A DNA stretch of 64,000 nt from Gordonia sp. X0973. Its GTDB lineage: Bacteria; Actinomycetota; Actinomycetes; Mycobacteriales; Mycobacteriaceae. The stretch spans positions 1-64,000 of the forward strand of contig NZ_CP054691.1 of the NCBI RefSeq assembly GCF_013348785.1. The letters are read 5' to 3'. The first letter of the stretch is position 1. Each line of letters begins with the position of its first letter. The notes under the pieces are model-generated. The model ran no database searches and was not told where the DNA came from. It was given only the letters and a program-made list of their open reading frames with translations. This document shows positions 23,579 to 32,616 of this stretch, piece after piece. The position numbers and the translations under genes are program-made.

Positions 23579-24954
23579 CGGGCGCCTCGGCACGGTCCGT
23601 CGGTGACAGTCGGGGGCGGCGGGCCCGGCAGCGGCTGCGGGGGTGGCGGCGGCGAACCGGGCGGCAGCGGCGGGGCCGGCGGATTGCACATCGGAAGCAG
23701 GGTCAACGCCCGCACGCGGTCGTGGATGTCGGTCAGCGAGAGGTTGCGGACCTTCTTCTCGCGCACGGCGTTGCGGTCCAACTCGGCCAGTGCGGCCGCC
23801 GGCAGCGGGTTGCACACGGCGTTGGGGTCGGTGACGAAGGTGATCGTCGGGTGTACCGCGGCCAGGTCATCGATGCAGACGCGTTCGATCTGCGAATTCA
23901 GGTTGAACTGGAACACCGGGTCGGGCGAACCGCGGTAGATGACGACGTTGCCGTCGTCGACGCGCAGGAAGTGGTTGGCGCGCAGCTTGTTCTGGGTGAT
24001 CCAGCCCGCGATGCCGATTCCGACGACGAGCACCGCGAGGATGGCCAGGGCCACCCACCAGCGGCGGTGCTTCACCGGCGCGGGCGCTTCGTCGACGACG
24101 CTGATGGCCTTGGTCGGCTCGGGCGGCGGGCGCAGTGCGGCGGCGCGACCCGCGGCCGACGACGGGTCCGGCGTGTAGTCGGCCTCGCCGTCGCCGCCGG
24201 CGGCACCCCCGACGATGGGTCGGGATTCGCCGAACTCCGTGTCGACGACGTCGGCGATGATGACGGTCACGTTATCCGGGCCGCCGCCGCGCAGTGCCAA
24301 CTCGACGAGGCGGTCGGCGCAGGCCGCCGCGTCGGAGACCGAGGCCATTGTGTCGGCGATGGTCTCCTCGGAGACCACGTCGGATAGCCCGTCGGAGCAC
24401 AGCATGTACCGGTCGCCGGCGCGGACCTCGCGCATCGTCAGCGTCGGGTCCACCTCGGTGCCGGTCAGCGCGCGCATGATCAGCGAGCGCTGCGGATGGG
24501 TATGCGCGGCCTCCGGGGTGATCCGGCCCTCGTCGACCAGGGCCTGGACGAAGGTGTCGTCGCGGGTGATCTGGGAGAGTTCGTCGTCGCGGAGGAGGTA
24601 GGCGCGGGAATCGCCGACGTGGCACAGCCCGACGCGCGTGCCGGAGAACAGCAGCGCCGTCAGCGTGGTGCCCATGCCCTCGAGTTCCGGGTTCGCCTCC
24701 ACCTGGGCGGCGATCGCGTCGTTGCCGAGATCCATCGCCCGGTGCAGCAGGTCGAGGATGTTCCCGCCGGGCTCGTCGTCGTCGAGGGGTTGCATCGCCT
24801 GGATGACGAGCTGGCTGGCGACCTCGCCGGCCGCGTGACCGCCCATGCCGTCGGCCAGGGCGAGCAAACGCGCCCCCGCGTAGACGGAGTCCTCGTTGTT
24901 CGCCCGGACCAGGCCGCGGTCGCTGCGTGCGACGTATTCCAATACCAGGGTCAC
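23575..24954 (-). CDS. pstP: PP2C-family Ser/Thr phosphatase PstP
   Basis: Membrane metal-dependent phosphatase that reverses PknA and PknB phosphorylation. GTG at 24954 overlaps the fhaB stop (GTGA), 459 aa. PP2C motifs: NNEDSVY, ALADGMGGHAAGE, GDSRAYL, CSDGLSD and GGPDNVTVI. A TM helix (WWVALAILAVLVVGIGIAGW, about 300-320) leads to an extracellular domain ending in a Pro/Gly-rich tail. Confidence 0.96.
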   Translation of the reverse strand: MTLVLEYVARSDRGLVRANNEDSVYAGARLLALADGMGGHAAGEVASQLVIQAMQPLDDDEPGGNILDLLHRAMDLGNDAIAAQVEANPELEGMGTTLTALLFSGTRVGLCHVGDSRAYLLRDDELSQITRDDTFVQALVDEGRITPEAAHTHPQRSLIMRALTGTEVDPTLTMREVRAGDRYMLCSDGLSDVVSEETIADTMASVSDAAACADRLVELALRGGGPDNVTVIIADVVDTEFGESRPIVGGAAGGDGEADYTPDPSSAAGRAAALRPPPEPTKAISVVDEAPAPVKHRRWWVALAILAVLVVGIGIAGWITQNKLRANHFLRVDDGNVVIYRGSPDPVFQFNLNSQIERVCIDDLAAVHPTITFVTDPNAVCNPLPAAALAELDRNAVREKKVRNLSLTDIHDRVRALTLLPMCNPPAPPLPPGSPPPPPQPLPGPPPPTVTDGPCRGAR

Positions 24955-25415
24955 GGGCGCAACTCGATCACTGTCTTGCCGATGCGGATCGGGGTGCTGA
25001 GCGGGACGCGGGCGGCGGTGGTCACCTTGGCGCGGTCGAGATAGGTGCCGTTGGTGGAGCCGAGGTCCTCGAGGTACCAGTCGTCGCCGCGACGGGACAG
25101 CCGCGCGTGGCGTTCGGAGGCGTAGTCGTCGGTGAGCACCAGCGTCGAGTCGTCGGCGCGACCCAACAGCAGCGGCTGATCGCCGAGGGTGATCCGGGTG
25201 TTGGCCAGCGCTCCCGACGTGACAACGAGGTAGCGGGCCGATCCGCGGGCCGCCTTGGTCCGCGATCGTGCACGGCTCGGCCGGGCGCTGAGGCTGATCG
25301 GGCGGCCGCCGGCGATGGAGAGGTCGTTGCGCAGCGCGCGGATCGTCGCGTAGACGAACAGCCAGAGCAGGATGAGGAAGCCGATGCGGGACAACTGCAG
25401 GATCAAGCCTTGCAT
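24951..25415 (-). CDS. fhaB: FHA-domain protein FhaB (FipA-like)
   Basis: Phosphothreonine-binding adaptor of the kinase/elongation operon, known in mycobacteria to link FtsZ and FtsQ under stress. The 154-aa protein has an N-terminal TM segment (IGFLILLWLFVYATI), a basic linker, and a C-terminal FHA domain with LLGRADDS, SERHARL and LEDLGSTNGTYLD. ATG at 25415 follows AGGAAGG. First gene of the coupled block fhaB-pstP-rodA-pbpA-pknA-pknB. Confidence 0.95.
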   Translation of the reverse strand: MQGLILQLSRIGFLILLWLFVYATIRALRNDLSIAGGRPISLSARPSRARSRTKAARGSARYLVVTSGALANTRITLGDQPLLLGRADDSTLVLTDDYASERHARLSRRGDDWYLEDLGSTNGTYLDRAKVTTAARVPLSTPIRIGKTVIELRP

Positions 25416-25448
25416 GGCGCACCGCCTTCCTTTTGTTCTTTCATGCGG

Positions 25449-25483
25449 GCAAGCGCCGCAGCCGGGCAGGCTGCGGCGCGTGC
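25449..25483 (-). terminator. Strong hairpin between fhaA and fhaB
   Basis: GCGCCGCAGCC (25453-25463) pairs perfectly with GGCTGCGGCGC (25469-25479) around a 5-nt loop, and the stem continues outward past one mismatch. No T tract follows on the minus strand. It lies about 120 bp after the fhaA stop and 38 bp before the fhaB start and could terminate or attenuate read-through from fhaA. Confidence 0.5.
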
Positions 25484-25601
25484 GGGTGACCGTTCCGATC
25501 TTATGGGGAGAACCTGCGGGGACGCCGATTCAAAGGTGACAGTTCGGTATCGACTGAGACCGATCCGATATCTGAAATCCGTCCTCGCGCAGGTCGCGGA
25601 A

Positions 25602-26825
25602 CTACTGGAAGCGGACGGTGATGTCGGAGTGACCGATGCGGATGCGGTCGCCGTCGGCCAGCTCCCAGTTGGAAACCTGCACGTCGTTGACGGTCGTGCC
25701 GTTGGTCGAGTTCAGGTCCGAGAGCATGGCCGTGTTGCCGTCCCAGCGGATCTCGACGTGGCGGCGGGATACGCCGGTGTCCGGCAGGCGGAACTGGGCG
25801 TCCTGGCCGCGGCCGATGACGTTGGAGCCTTCGCGCAGCGAGAACGTGCGGTTGCTGCCGTCCTCGAGGAGCAGCGTGATCGCCGTCGGGGCGTAGGCCG
25901 GGGGCTGGCCGTACGCGGGAGCCTGGCCGTATCCGGGCTGCTGGCCGTAGCCGCCCTGCTCGTAGCCGCCGGGCTGCTGCTGTCCGTAACCCTGGTCGTA
26001 ACCTCCGGGCTGGCCGTACGCGGGCTGCTGGCCGTAGCCGCCTTGCTCGTAGCCGCCGGGTTGCTGCTGTCCGTAACCCTGGTCATAGCCGGGCTGCTGC
26101 TGCTCGTATCCGGGCTGCGGGGGGTAGCCGCCCTGCTCGTAGCCACCCTGGTCGTAGCCGCCGGGCTGCTGTCCGTAGCCGCCTTGGTCGTAGCCACCGG
26201 GTTGCTGCTGCTGTGCGTAGGCGCCCTGCTGTCCGTAGCCCTGGTCGTAGCCGGGTTGCGGGGGGTAGCCGCCCTGGTCGTAGCCGCCCTGCTGGTAGCC
26301 GGCGCGGTCGTTTCCGGGATTCTGAGTCATGTGGGTGGCTCCTTGTAGTGCGTTGTCTGGCCGTGCGTTGTCGCTGTCGGTGGGCTGGGCGCTCAGGTTG
26401 GCTTGGGCGCTGGAAGCTGGCGGGGGCTGTCCCCGAGCGGGCCGGGGGAGGGCGTCAGGATTGACGGCGCCCAAGATGCGCAACTGCCCGGTGTGAAGTT
26501 CTGGTTCCGGGTCGAACTCTACGACGACCGGCCCATAAGTCTGCCACCCGCTGTCTGAGATGAATTCGTCCAGGTGGCGCGAGAAGGTCTTGCGGTTCAG
26601 TTCGTACTCGTTCGCGAACTCCGCGAAATCGGACTCGGAGAGCGCGACGGTGTAGCTGTTCGCCGCGAGGTCGGCGGCACCGGGAACCGCGCGTCGTGTG
26701 TCGAGGGCCTCGCGTTCCAGGGCCTGCTGCACCTCTTGGGGGGCGACGCGACCGCCGAAGACGCGCGCGAACCCGCCGTCGACGGCGCCCTCGAGCTTGC
26801 GCTCGAAGCGTGCGATGATGCCCAA
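25602..26825 (-). CDS. fhaA: FHA-domain protein FhaA with long GYGQQ-rich linker
   Basis: PknB substrate adaptor that in mycobacteria binds phosphorylated MviN and RodA partners. TTG at 26825 ([19 protein letters not shown]) is chosen because GAGGAGAGGG precedes it and the N-terminus matches the DUF3662 domain of the family; 407 aa. Residues about 1-120 are DUF3662, about 170-305 a tandem low-complexity linker of Pro, Gly, Tyr, Gln and Asp (units such as [11 protein letters not shown]), about 310-407 the FHA domain ([24 protein letters not shown]). The repeat tract is probably length-variable. Confidence 0.94.
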   Translation of the reverse strand: MGIIARFERKLEGAVDGGFARVFGGRVAPQEVQQALEREALDTRRAVPGAADLAANSYTVALSESDFAEFANEYELNRKTFSRHLDEFISDSGWQTYGPVVVEFDPEPELHTGQLRILGAVNPDALPRPARGQPPPASSAQANLSAQPTDSDNARPDNALQGATHMTQNPGNDRAGYQQGGYDQGGYPPQPGYDQGYGQQGAYAQQQQPGGYDQGGYGQQPGGYDQGGYEQGGYPPQPGYEQQQPGYDQGYGQQQPGGYEQGGYGQQPAYGQPGGYDQGYGQQQPGGYEQGGYGQQPGYGQAPAYGQPPAYAPTAITLLLEDGSNRTFSLREGSNVIGRGQDAQFRLPDTGVSRRHVEIRWDGNTAMLSDLNSTNGTTVNDVQVSNWELADGDRIRIGHSDITVRFQ

Positions 26826-26917
26826 GGCGCAGCCCTCTCCTCGTCGGTGGCGTGTCATACGTGCGGAACAGTTCGTTTCATGATAGCGGTCCGGTTGTCG
26901 ACGGCGGGACACAAAGA

Positions 26918-26950
26918 AGTCACAGTGGCACCGACAGTCACAGTGGCACC
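26918..26950. repeat. Two-copy tandem repeat before tRNA-Leu
   Basis: AGTCACAGTGGCACC occurs at 26918-26932 and 26936-26950, 18 bp apart, in the gap between fhaA (minus) and tRNA-Leu (plus). It may be a binding site for a regulator of fhaA or only a local duplication. Confidence 0.6.
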
Positions 26951-26970
26951 AACGCCGGCGGCGACGGATT

Positions 26971-26999
26971 TTCTGGACCCGTGGCCCCCGTGCTATCGT
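26971..26999 (+). promoter_or_regulatory. Candidate tRNA-Leu promoter
   Basis: TTCTGG (26971-26976) and TATCGT (26994-26999) are spaced 17 bp and lie 23 bp before tRNA-Leu. Fits a housekeeping promoter; read by eye. Confidence 0.45.
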
Positions 27000-27022
27000 T
27001 CTCGGGTCCAAGCGGACGTCAC

Positions 27023-27108
27023 GGGCGAGTGGCGGAATGGCAGACGCGCTGGCTTCAGGTGCCAGTGTCCTTCGGGACGTGGGGGTTCAAGTCCCCCTTC
27101 GCCCACCA
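27023..27108 (+). tRNA. tRNA-Leu (anticodon CAG)
   Basis: A class II tRNA of 86 nt with a long variable arm (TGTCCTTCGGGACG). Acceptor GGGCGAG pairs with TTCGCCC, discriminator A, encoded CCA at 27106-27108, anticodon loop TTCAGGT with anticodon CAG, T-loop GTTCAAGTC. Confidence 0.97.
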
Positions 27109-27135
27109 ACCAGGAGCAGTTAAGCTCAAAACGAG

Positions 27136-27177
27136 AAGCAGTTCAGGAACCAGAAATGGCGTCTGAACTGCTTTTTT
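27136..27177 (+). terminator. Intrinsic terminator after tRNA-Leu
   Basis: AAGCAGTTCAG (27136-27146) pairs with CTGAACTGCTT (27163-27173) over 11 bp, followed by a run of T to 27177. A classic rho-independent terminator 28 bp after the tRNA. Confidence 0.88.
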
Positions 27178-27243
27178 GATGAGCCGTCGTTGGTACCACC
27201 GCTATCACCATGTCGACGATGTTTTTGCTTATACCCTTGCTAG

Positions 27244-29586
27244 GTGGGACCTTCTGACACCCCTAGCGCGTTCATCGGAGTGACGGACGCTCGCACACAC
27301 AATTTGCGTGGGGTATCGCTCGCCGTTCCGAAGGGCGCGCTGACGGTGTTCACTGGTGTGTCCGGGTCGGGAAAATCGTCGCTGGCATTGGCGACCATCG
27401 CGGCAGAGGCCCAGCGTTTGGTCAACGAGTCCTACCCGTCGTTCGTCCGCGCCCGCCTGGCGCAAGCTCCAGCTCCGGAGGTGCAGGCGATGAGTGGACT
27501 GACCTATACCGTGCTGATCGATCAGCGACGGTTCACCGGGAACGCGCGCTCGACCGTGGCTACCGCGACTGATCTGGCGCCATTGATCCGTCTGGTCTTC
27601 TCCCGTGCCGGCGTGCCCTCGGCAGGCTATTCACCGGCGTACTCGTTCAACGACCCCAAGGGAATGTGCCCCCGCTGCGAGGGAATCGGCACGGTCACCG
27701 ACATCGATCCGGATGCGCTCATCGATCTGGACAAGAGCATCGACGAAGGGCCGGTCCGGTTCAGCATGTTCCGGCCCGGGGTGTATCGCTGGAAGCGATT
27801 CGCCTACTGCGGACTCTTCGATCGCACCAAGCCGCTGCGGGACTACACACCCGAGGAGCTCGATCAATTCCTCTATGCCGACGCCGTCGTTCCGCCGGAC
27901 CCGGATCCGCGCTTCCCGAAGTCGGCGCGATTCGACGGCGTCATCACCCGGATGCGCGACGTCTACGTGAAGAACCGGCCCGCCAACATGTCGAAGCAGG
28001 TCGCGGAGGAACTCGAGCGCGTCACGAGCGAGCGACTGTGCCCTGAGTGCGGAGGCGCCCGCGTGAACGCGGCCGCTCGAGCCAGCCTTATCGACGGGCG
28101 TTCGATCGTAGACTGGATGGCTCTATCGGTGTCCCGGCTGCGCGAGCTGGTGGACGATTACCGCGAACCGACCGTCGAGCCGGCACTCGCTGGTATTCGC
28201 AAGGGGCTCGATGCGCTGCTGTCGGTGGGTTTGGGGTATCTGACACTCGACCGAGTGTCATCCAGCCTGTCCGGTGGCGAGGCGCAGCGCGTCAAGGTCG
28301 TCCGACACCTGGGCAGCGCGCTGACGGATGTCACCTACGTCTTCGACGAGCCGACGACAGGTCTGCATCCGGCCGATGTCCTCCGGCTGACCGGACTCCT
28401 GCGTCAGCTTCGCGATGGCGGGAACACCGTGCTCGTCGTCGAACACAACCGCCAGGTCATCGCGGCTGCCGATCACGTCGTTGATCTCGGCCCAGGTGCG
28501 GGCGTGAATGGTGGCGTGATCCAGTTCGAGGGAACGCCAGAAGATCTCGGGACCAGTGGGACACTGACCGGCCGTCTGCTGACGACGCCTCTGACTCTGC
28601 GTCGTCGGCGCCGCAAACCGCGGGGTCAGCTGCGGGTGCGCGATGCGCGCGCCCACAACCTGGCGGGCTTCGACGTCGATATTCCACTGGGCGTACTGAC
28701 CGCGATTACCGGCGTCGCCGGTTCGGGGAAGAGTTCATTCGCCACCGTTTCACTGCCGCAACAACATCCGGAGTTCACCGTCGTGGGCCAGGATCCGCTG
28801 CGTGGCGGGGTCCGTTCCACGACACTGAGCATCCTGGGAATCGCCGACGATGTCAGGCGGGTGTTCAGCGACGCATCCGGGCTCAGCCCGGCGTGGTTCA
28901 GCTTCAACTCGAAGGGTGCGTGCCCGAACTGCAAGGGAAAGGGATACATCACGACCGAGCTCGCGTTCCTCGATGACGTCTCCACACCGTGCGATGCCTG
29001 CAATGGCCTGCGGTTCAACGACAAGGCGCTCTCGGTGCAGATCGGCGGGTGCACCATTGCCGACGTCCTCGCGATGACGGCCGACCAGCTGGCTGAAGTC
29101 CTGCCCGACACCCGGTCGGTGGTCGACACGCTGAGCTGGATGGATCGTGTCGGCCTGAACTACATCCCGGTCGGCCGGTCTCTCGACACCTTCTCCGGCG
29201 GGGAACGGCAGCGCCTGCTCGTCGCGCGGCACCTCGCGTCGTCACCGGATATCGGCCACGAGCACATCGTGCTCGACGAGCCGACCACCGGACTGCACCC
29301 GGCCGACGTCGAAGTGATCAACGAACTGTTCGATGACCTGCTCGACGAAGGAGCGACGCTTGTCGTGATCGAGCACAATCTGCGCATCGTCGCCCGCGCG
29401 GACCACGTGATCGACATCGGCCCGGGCGCCGGGACCGACGGCGGTCAGCTGACGTTCGCCGGGTCGCCCGCCGCGCTCATCGACGACAAGAATTCCCTCA
29501 CCGGCCGCGCGTTGAAGATCGCCACGACCATGGCACCGGGCGAACTCCCGCCGGTGACCCTCGCCGCACTGAGCATCGGATCGTAG
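27244..29586 (+). CDS. UvrA-like ABC ATPase (short class, drug-resistance type)
   Basis: Resembles the shorter UvrA homologues (UvrA2/DrrC type) often linked to antibiotic self-resistance or damage tolerance, not the housekeeping UvrA of about 950 aa. The 780-aa product has two ABC modules: Walker A GVSGSGKSS (38-46) and GVAGSGKSS, two signature motifs (SSLSGGEAQRV, TFSGGERQRL), two Walker B regions ending DEPTTGLHP, and zinc-type CPRCEG, CPECGG, CPNCKGKG and CDACNG clusters. GTG at 27244 has no clear RBS but a TATACC -10 lies 9-14 bp upstream, suggesting a leaderless transcript. Single gene with its own promoter. Confidence 0.85.
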   Translation: MGPSDTPSAFIGVTDARTHNLRGVSLAVPKGALTVFTGVSGSGKSSLALATIAAEAQRLVNESYPSFVRARLAQAPAPEVQAMSGLTYTVLIDQRRFTGNARSTVATATDLAPLIRLVFSRAGVPSAGYSPAYSFNDPKGMCPRCEGIGTVTDIDPDALIDLDKSIDEGPVRFSMFRPGVYRWKRFAYCGLFDRTKPLRDYTPEELDQFLYADAVVPPDPDPRFPKSARFDGVITRMRDVYVKNRPANMSKQVAEELERVTSERLCPECGGARVNAAARASLIDGRSIVDWMALSVSRLRELVDDYREPTVEPALAGIRKGLDALLSVGLGYLTLDRVSSSLSGGEAQRVKVVRHLGSALTDVTYVFDEPTTGLHPADVLRLTGLLRQLRDGGNTVLVVEHNRQVIAAADHVVDLGPGAGVNGGVIQFEGTPEDLGTSGTLTGRLLTTPLTLRRRRRKPRGQLRVRDARAHNLAGFDVDIPLGVLTAITGVAGSGKSSFATVSLPQQHPEFTVVGQDPLRGGVRSTTLSILGIADDVRRVFSDASGLSPAWFSFNSKGACPNCKGKGYITTELAFLDDVSTPCDACNGLRFNDKALSVQIGGCTIADVLAMTADQLAEVLPDTRSVVDTLSWMDRVGLNYIPVGRSLDTFSGGERQRLLVARHLASSPDIGHEHIVLDEPTTGLHPADVEVINELFDDLLDEGATLVVIEHNLRIVARADHVIDIGPGAGTDGGQLTFAGSPAALIDDKNSLTGRALKIATTMAPGELPPVTLAALSIGS

Positions 29587-29602
29587 AAGTGGGTTGGACT
29601 AT

Positions 29603-29634
29603 TCCTCCGGGGTGACGGTCCTCCGGAGTGACGG
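29603..29634. repeat. 16-bp tandem repeat in the gap after the UvrA-like gene
   Basis: TCCTCCGGGGTGACGG (29603-29618) is followed directly by TCCTCCGGAGTGACGG (29619-29634), one mismatch. It lies in the 223-bp gap between the UvrA-like and the Abi-alpha genes. Function unknown. Confidence 0.6.
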
Positions 29635-29809
29635 GTTCCGCACCCGGTAGCGACTCGAGCCGCACGTGCCACCATGCATCTCCACGATCGATGTTCCGCA
29701 AACCCGTCACTGGTCGTCGGCGGCAGGTCAGGATAGGGTCGCTGCACATCACACCCGGCGATCCCGCCGGGTTCGGGGGTAGGCGTGGGTCCGTCAGGAG
29801 GCGTGTGCG

Positions 29810-30511
29810 TTGGACATCATCGGAGCCGCGGCCAATCTGGCGCGTCGATTGCCCATGGGTGAGCTGCCCGCGGAGGCGCTCGACCTGACCAACGTCGTCG
29901 CGCATCGGGTGGAAGAGGCGGCCGGCGTCGTCGCGCAGCGCGTCGAGAAGGAGTTCTTCGGCTTCCTCCGCACGCGCATGGAGGCGACCGAGATGCTCGC
30001 CCTGCCGCCCGGAACCAGTGCCGCCAACGCCCAGGAGGGGCCGCGCCGGATCATGGCCGATCTGCTCGACCGGTCGATCCAACAGGATTCGCGGGAGAGC
30101 AAAGACGATTGGTCCGCGGCCGTGTTGGCGCAGCTCGTGCCCGACGAGGCCAGGATCATCGCGGCGCTCGCCGAAACCGGGGAGCGTCCGCCACTGGTGC
30201 ACGTGTATGCGCGCACCGGTCAGGCCTGCCTGCTGGAGAACGCCTCGTTGATCGGGCACACCGCGGCCCTGACCCTGCCGCAGATGACGCCGTACTACGT
30301 GACGCATCTGCGCACCCTCGGCCTCGTCGAAACCGGCCCCGAGGACCAGAACAACGCCAAAGGGTATGAACTGCTTCTCGCCGACAAGGCCGTCCGCACC
30401 GCGATGAAGGAGGGAGAGTTCGGCAAGTTCCCGGCCAAGGTGATGAGGCGGACGCTCGTCCTCTCCCCGCGCGGACAGGAACTGTGGGTGGCGGCGAGGC
30501 CGGTCGGATGA
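29810..30511 (+). CDS. DUF4393 (Abi-alpha) family protein
   Basis: DUF4393 is called Abi-alpha because some members sit in abortive-infection phage-defence loci; biochemical function is unknown. TTG at 29810 is chosen because AGGAGG lies 8 bp before it (29796-29801); 233 aa. The central block LLDRSIQQDSRE...LVPDEARIIAALAETGERPPLVHV is the family signature, followed by an LRTLGLVE stretch typical of the C-terminal winged-helix-like half. It overlaps the DUF445 gene by ATGA, so both are coupled. Whether it has any defence role here is open. Confidence 0.75.
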   Translation: MDIIGAAANLARRLPMGELPAEALDLTNVVAHRVEEAAGVVAQRVEKEFFGFLRTRMEATEMLALPPGTSAANAQEGPRRIMADLLDRSIQQDSRESKDDWSAAVLAQLVPDEARIIAALAETGERPPLVHVYARTGQACLLENASLIGHTAALTLPQMTPYYVTHLRTLGLVETGPEDQNNAKGYELLLADKAVRTAMKEGEFGKFPAKVMRRTLVLSPRGQELWVAARPVG

Positions 30512-31743
30512 ACTCCCTCCCACAGGCGTGGGATGTCTTCACGGCGCACCCGGTGGTGCTGCTCCTGATGCCGGTCGCCGGCGCTTTCATCGGCTGGATC
30601 ACCAAGGTGCTGGCCATCTGGATGGTGTTCAAACCGCTGAACTTCGTGGGAATCGGCCCCATCGGATGGCAGGGCCAGTTGCCTCGACGGGCCGCCAAAT
30701 TCGCCAGTCACGCCGCCGAGGTCATCCTGCACGACCTGCTCGACGCGCGGGAACTCGTCGACCGCCTCGACTCCAAAGAGATCGCCAGTCAGTGCGACCA
30801 CCTGCTCGTATCCTCCGTCGACCCCATCGCGCGGGAGTTGATCGGCGACCGCTGGGATCAACTGCCCGGGTCGGTCCGGTATGCGATCATCGCGCGCGCC
30901 CGGGCCCGCACGCCGCAGGTGATCGACTCGCTGTTCGACTTCGCCAAGGCGAATATGGACGGCCTGTTCGACCTCACGTTCATCGTCACCGAGTTGCTGA
31001 TCGACGACAAGAAGATCCTCAACAAGATGGTGAAGAACAACATCCCGATGATCCTCAACTTCATGAAGGTCTTCGGGCTCATCTTCGGCGGCGTCGTCGG
31101 CCTGATCCAGCTGGTGGTCTACTGCTTCACCGAGAACACGCTGATCATCCCGATCTTCGGCCTGGTCGTGGGCTTCACGTCGGACTGGATAGCCCTGCAG
31201 ATGGTGTTCAACCCGCGCAAGCCCACCACCTACCTGGGTGTCTTCACCTGGCAGGGCCTGTTCTTCAAGTACCGCGACGAGTTCATCGCCGGCTATGCGC
31301 GCGACATCGCCACCGACATCCTCACCCCCAAGGTGATCATGAACGCGCTGATGAGCGGCGCCCTGGCCGACCGCCTGTTCGCGATGTTGCGCGGCGAGAT
31401 CGACGACGCCATCAAGGCCGAACTCGGTGTCGCCGCACCCGTGGTCACCGCCGCCATCGGCACCAAGCGGTACAACGAGGTCCGCGACTCGGTCGTCACC
31501 CGCGCCCGCGAGATGATGCCGCAGGCGGCCGAGCAACTCGACGGCTACGTCACCTCCGCGCTCGACGTCGACAACACCGTCGTCGAGGCCTTCAAGAACC
31601 TCGACGACGACGAGTTCGAGGCGATGATCAGGCCGGTCTTCAAGGACGACGAATGGCTGGTGGTGTGGCTCGGCGGTGCCCTCGGGTTCGTCGTCGGCGA
31701 GTTGCAGGTCCACATGCTGACCTGGCTCGGCGGCCTGCACTGA
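30508..31743 (+). CDS. DUF445 membrane protein
   Basis: Function unknown. ATG at 30508 overlaps the preceding stop (ATGA), giving 411 aa. A hydrophobic N-terminal segment (VVLLLMPVAGAFIGWITKVLAIWMVF) includes the DUF445 signature GWxTxxxAIxMVFxP, repeated in modified form in the middle (GFTSDWIALQMVFNPRKP) after a second TM (LIIPIFGLVVG). A further hydrophobic stretch is at the C-terminus. Coupling to an Abi-alpha protein suggests a shared membrane role. Confidence 0.85.
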   Translation: MNSLPQAWDVFTAHPVVLLLMPVAGAFIGWITKVLAIWMVFKPLNFVGIGPIGWQGQLPRRAAKFASHAAEVILHDLLDARELVDRLDSKEIASQCDHLLVSSVDPIARELIGDRWDQLPGSVRYAIIARARARTPQVIDSLFDFAKANMDGLFDLTFIVTELLIDDKKILNKMVKNNIPMILNFMKVFGLIFGGVVGLIQLVVYCFTENTLIIPIFGLVVGFTSDWIALQMVFNPRKPTTYLGVFTWQGLFFKYRDEFIAGYARDIATDILTPKVIMNALMSGALADRLFAMLRGEIDDAIKAELGVAAPVVTAAIGTKRYNEVRDSVVTRAREMMPQAAEQLDGYVTSALDVDNTVVEAFKNLDDDEFEAMIRPVFKDDEWLVVWLGGALGFVVGELQVHMLTWLGGLH

Positions 31744-31797
31744 CGAAACACCGCTGACGAAACACCGTCGGCGAAGCGCAGTCGTGTCGACAGTGCT

Positions 31798-32217
31798 TCA
31801 GACGCGCAGCGTCGTGAACCCCGGGGTGACCGTCGAGCTGCCCCACGCGTCGAGGCGGATGAACAGCTCCCCGCGCCCGGTGCGCAGCACGGCCTGCGCC
31901 GGGACCCCGTTCAACCCGCTCGACAGCTTCGCGACGCCCGAGCGGCCGGTCGAGCGGTTCATCCACCAGACCCGCGCGTAGGGCAAGCAGCCCCACCGCC
32001 CGCGATCGGTGCCCGTGACCATCACCGTTCCGCGTCGGTGATCGGGCTCGACGGCGCACCGGATCGGTGGGACGTCGAAACTGCCGTTCGGGTTGCCGTA
32101 GGACGCCGGCTGGATTTGAAACGGAATCCTCGCCGCGGAAGCCGTCGCCGGAGTGGTGATCGCCAGGGCGCCCGCCGTCGCGGCGGTCGCGATTGCCATC
32201 TTGCTGATTCGCCTCAT
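31798..32217 (-). CDS. Hypothetical secreted protein
   Basis: Not recognised. ATG at 32217 (MRRISKMAIATAATAG) gives 139 aa with a clear signal peptide, likely cut after ATASA near residue 29. The mature part is about 110 aa with two Cys (RCAVEPD and WGCLPY) that could form a disulfide. Gene lies opposite the DUF445 end and divergent from the PHA operon. The longer in-frame start adds 12 residues that weaken the signal peptide. Confidence 0.7.
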   Translation of the reverse strand: MRRISKMAIATAATAGALAITTPATASAARIPFQIQPASYGNPNGSFDVPPIRCAVEPDHRRGTVMVTGTDRGRWGCLPYARVWWMNRSTGRSGVAKLSSGLNGVPAQAVLRTGRGELFIRLDAWGSSTVTPGFTTLRV

Positions 32218-32287
32218 AGCGCCTAATGGTAAGACTGATGTGAGGTGAGTCACAGCGCAGGGCAGCCGGAGAGGATCGGGTGGCGCG

Positions 32288-32611
32288 ATGAGTGCCGAGC
32301 AACCGAAGTGGCGTCAGGCCTACGACAAGGTCGACAAAGAGCTGAGTCCCAAGGTGACCGAACTCGTGCAGAGCGACGCCTTCAACGTCGCGATGGGTTT
32401 GGCCGCGAGGATCCGCAAGGAGGTCCGCAACAGGGTCGGCGGCGCGGCCGCGGCCGTCTGGCATTTCGCCAATCTGCCGGCCGGCTCCGACGTGAAGCAC
32501 CTGCGCAAACAGGTCGGCGCGCTCGACCGCGAGGTACGACGGCTGACGCTGCAACTCGAGCGGGAGCACCACCACCGGGGGATGACCGATGAACCGGGGC
32601 CCAGGGAGTAA
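32288..32611 (+). CDS. Small coiled-coil protein before the PHA synthase
   Basis: Function not established. The 107-aa product is helical, with an N-terminal DxVDKELSPKVTELVQSD stretch and a strongly predicted C-terminal coiled coil (LRKQVGALDREVRRLTLQLE), which recalls the C-terminal helices of PhaE or PhaR partners of class III and IV synthases and of phasins. It ends 5 bp before phaC. Inference: a minimal synthase partner or granule protein. It could also be an unrelated protein. Confidence 0.65.
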   Translation: MSAEQPKWRQAYDKVDKELSPKVTELVQSDAFNVAMGLAARIRKEVRNRVGGAAAAVWHFANLPAGSDVKHLRKQVGALDREVRRLTLQLEREHHHRGMTDEPGPRE

Positions 32612-32616
32612 CCGCG

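Noticed and set aside
25905..26320. Short regularly spaced repeats as a CRISPR array
   Set aside because: The repeat is in frame within fhaA and encodes Gly/Tyr/Gln-rich peptide units; spacers are not unique sequences.
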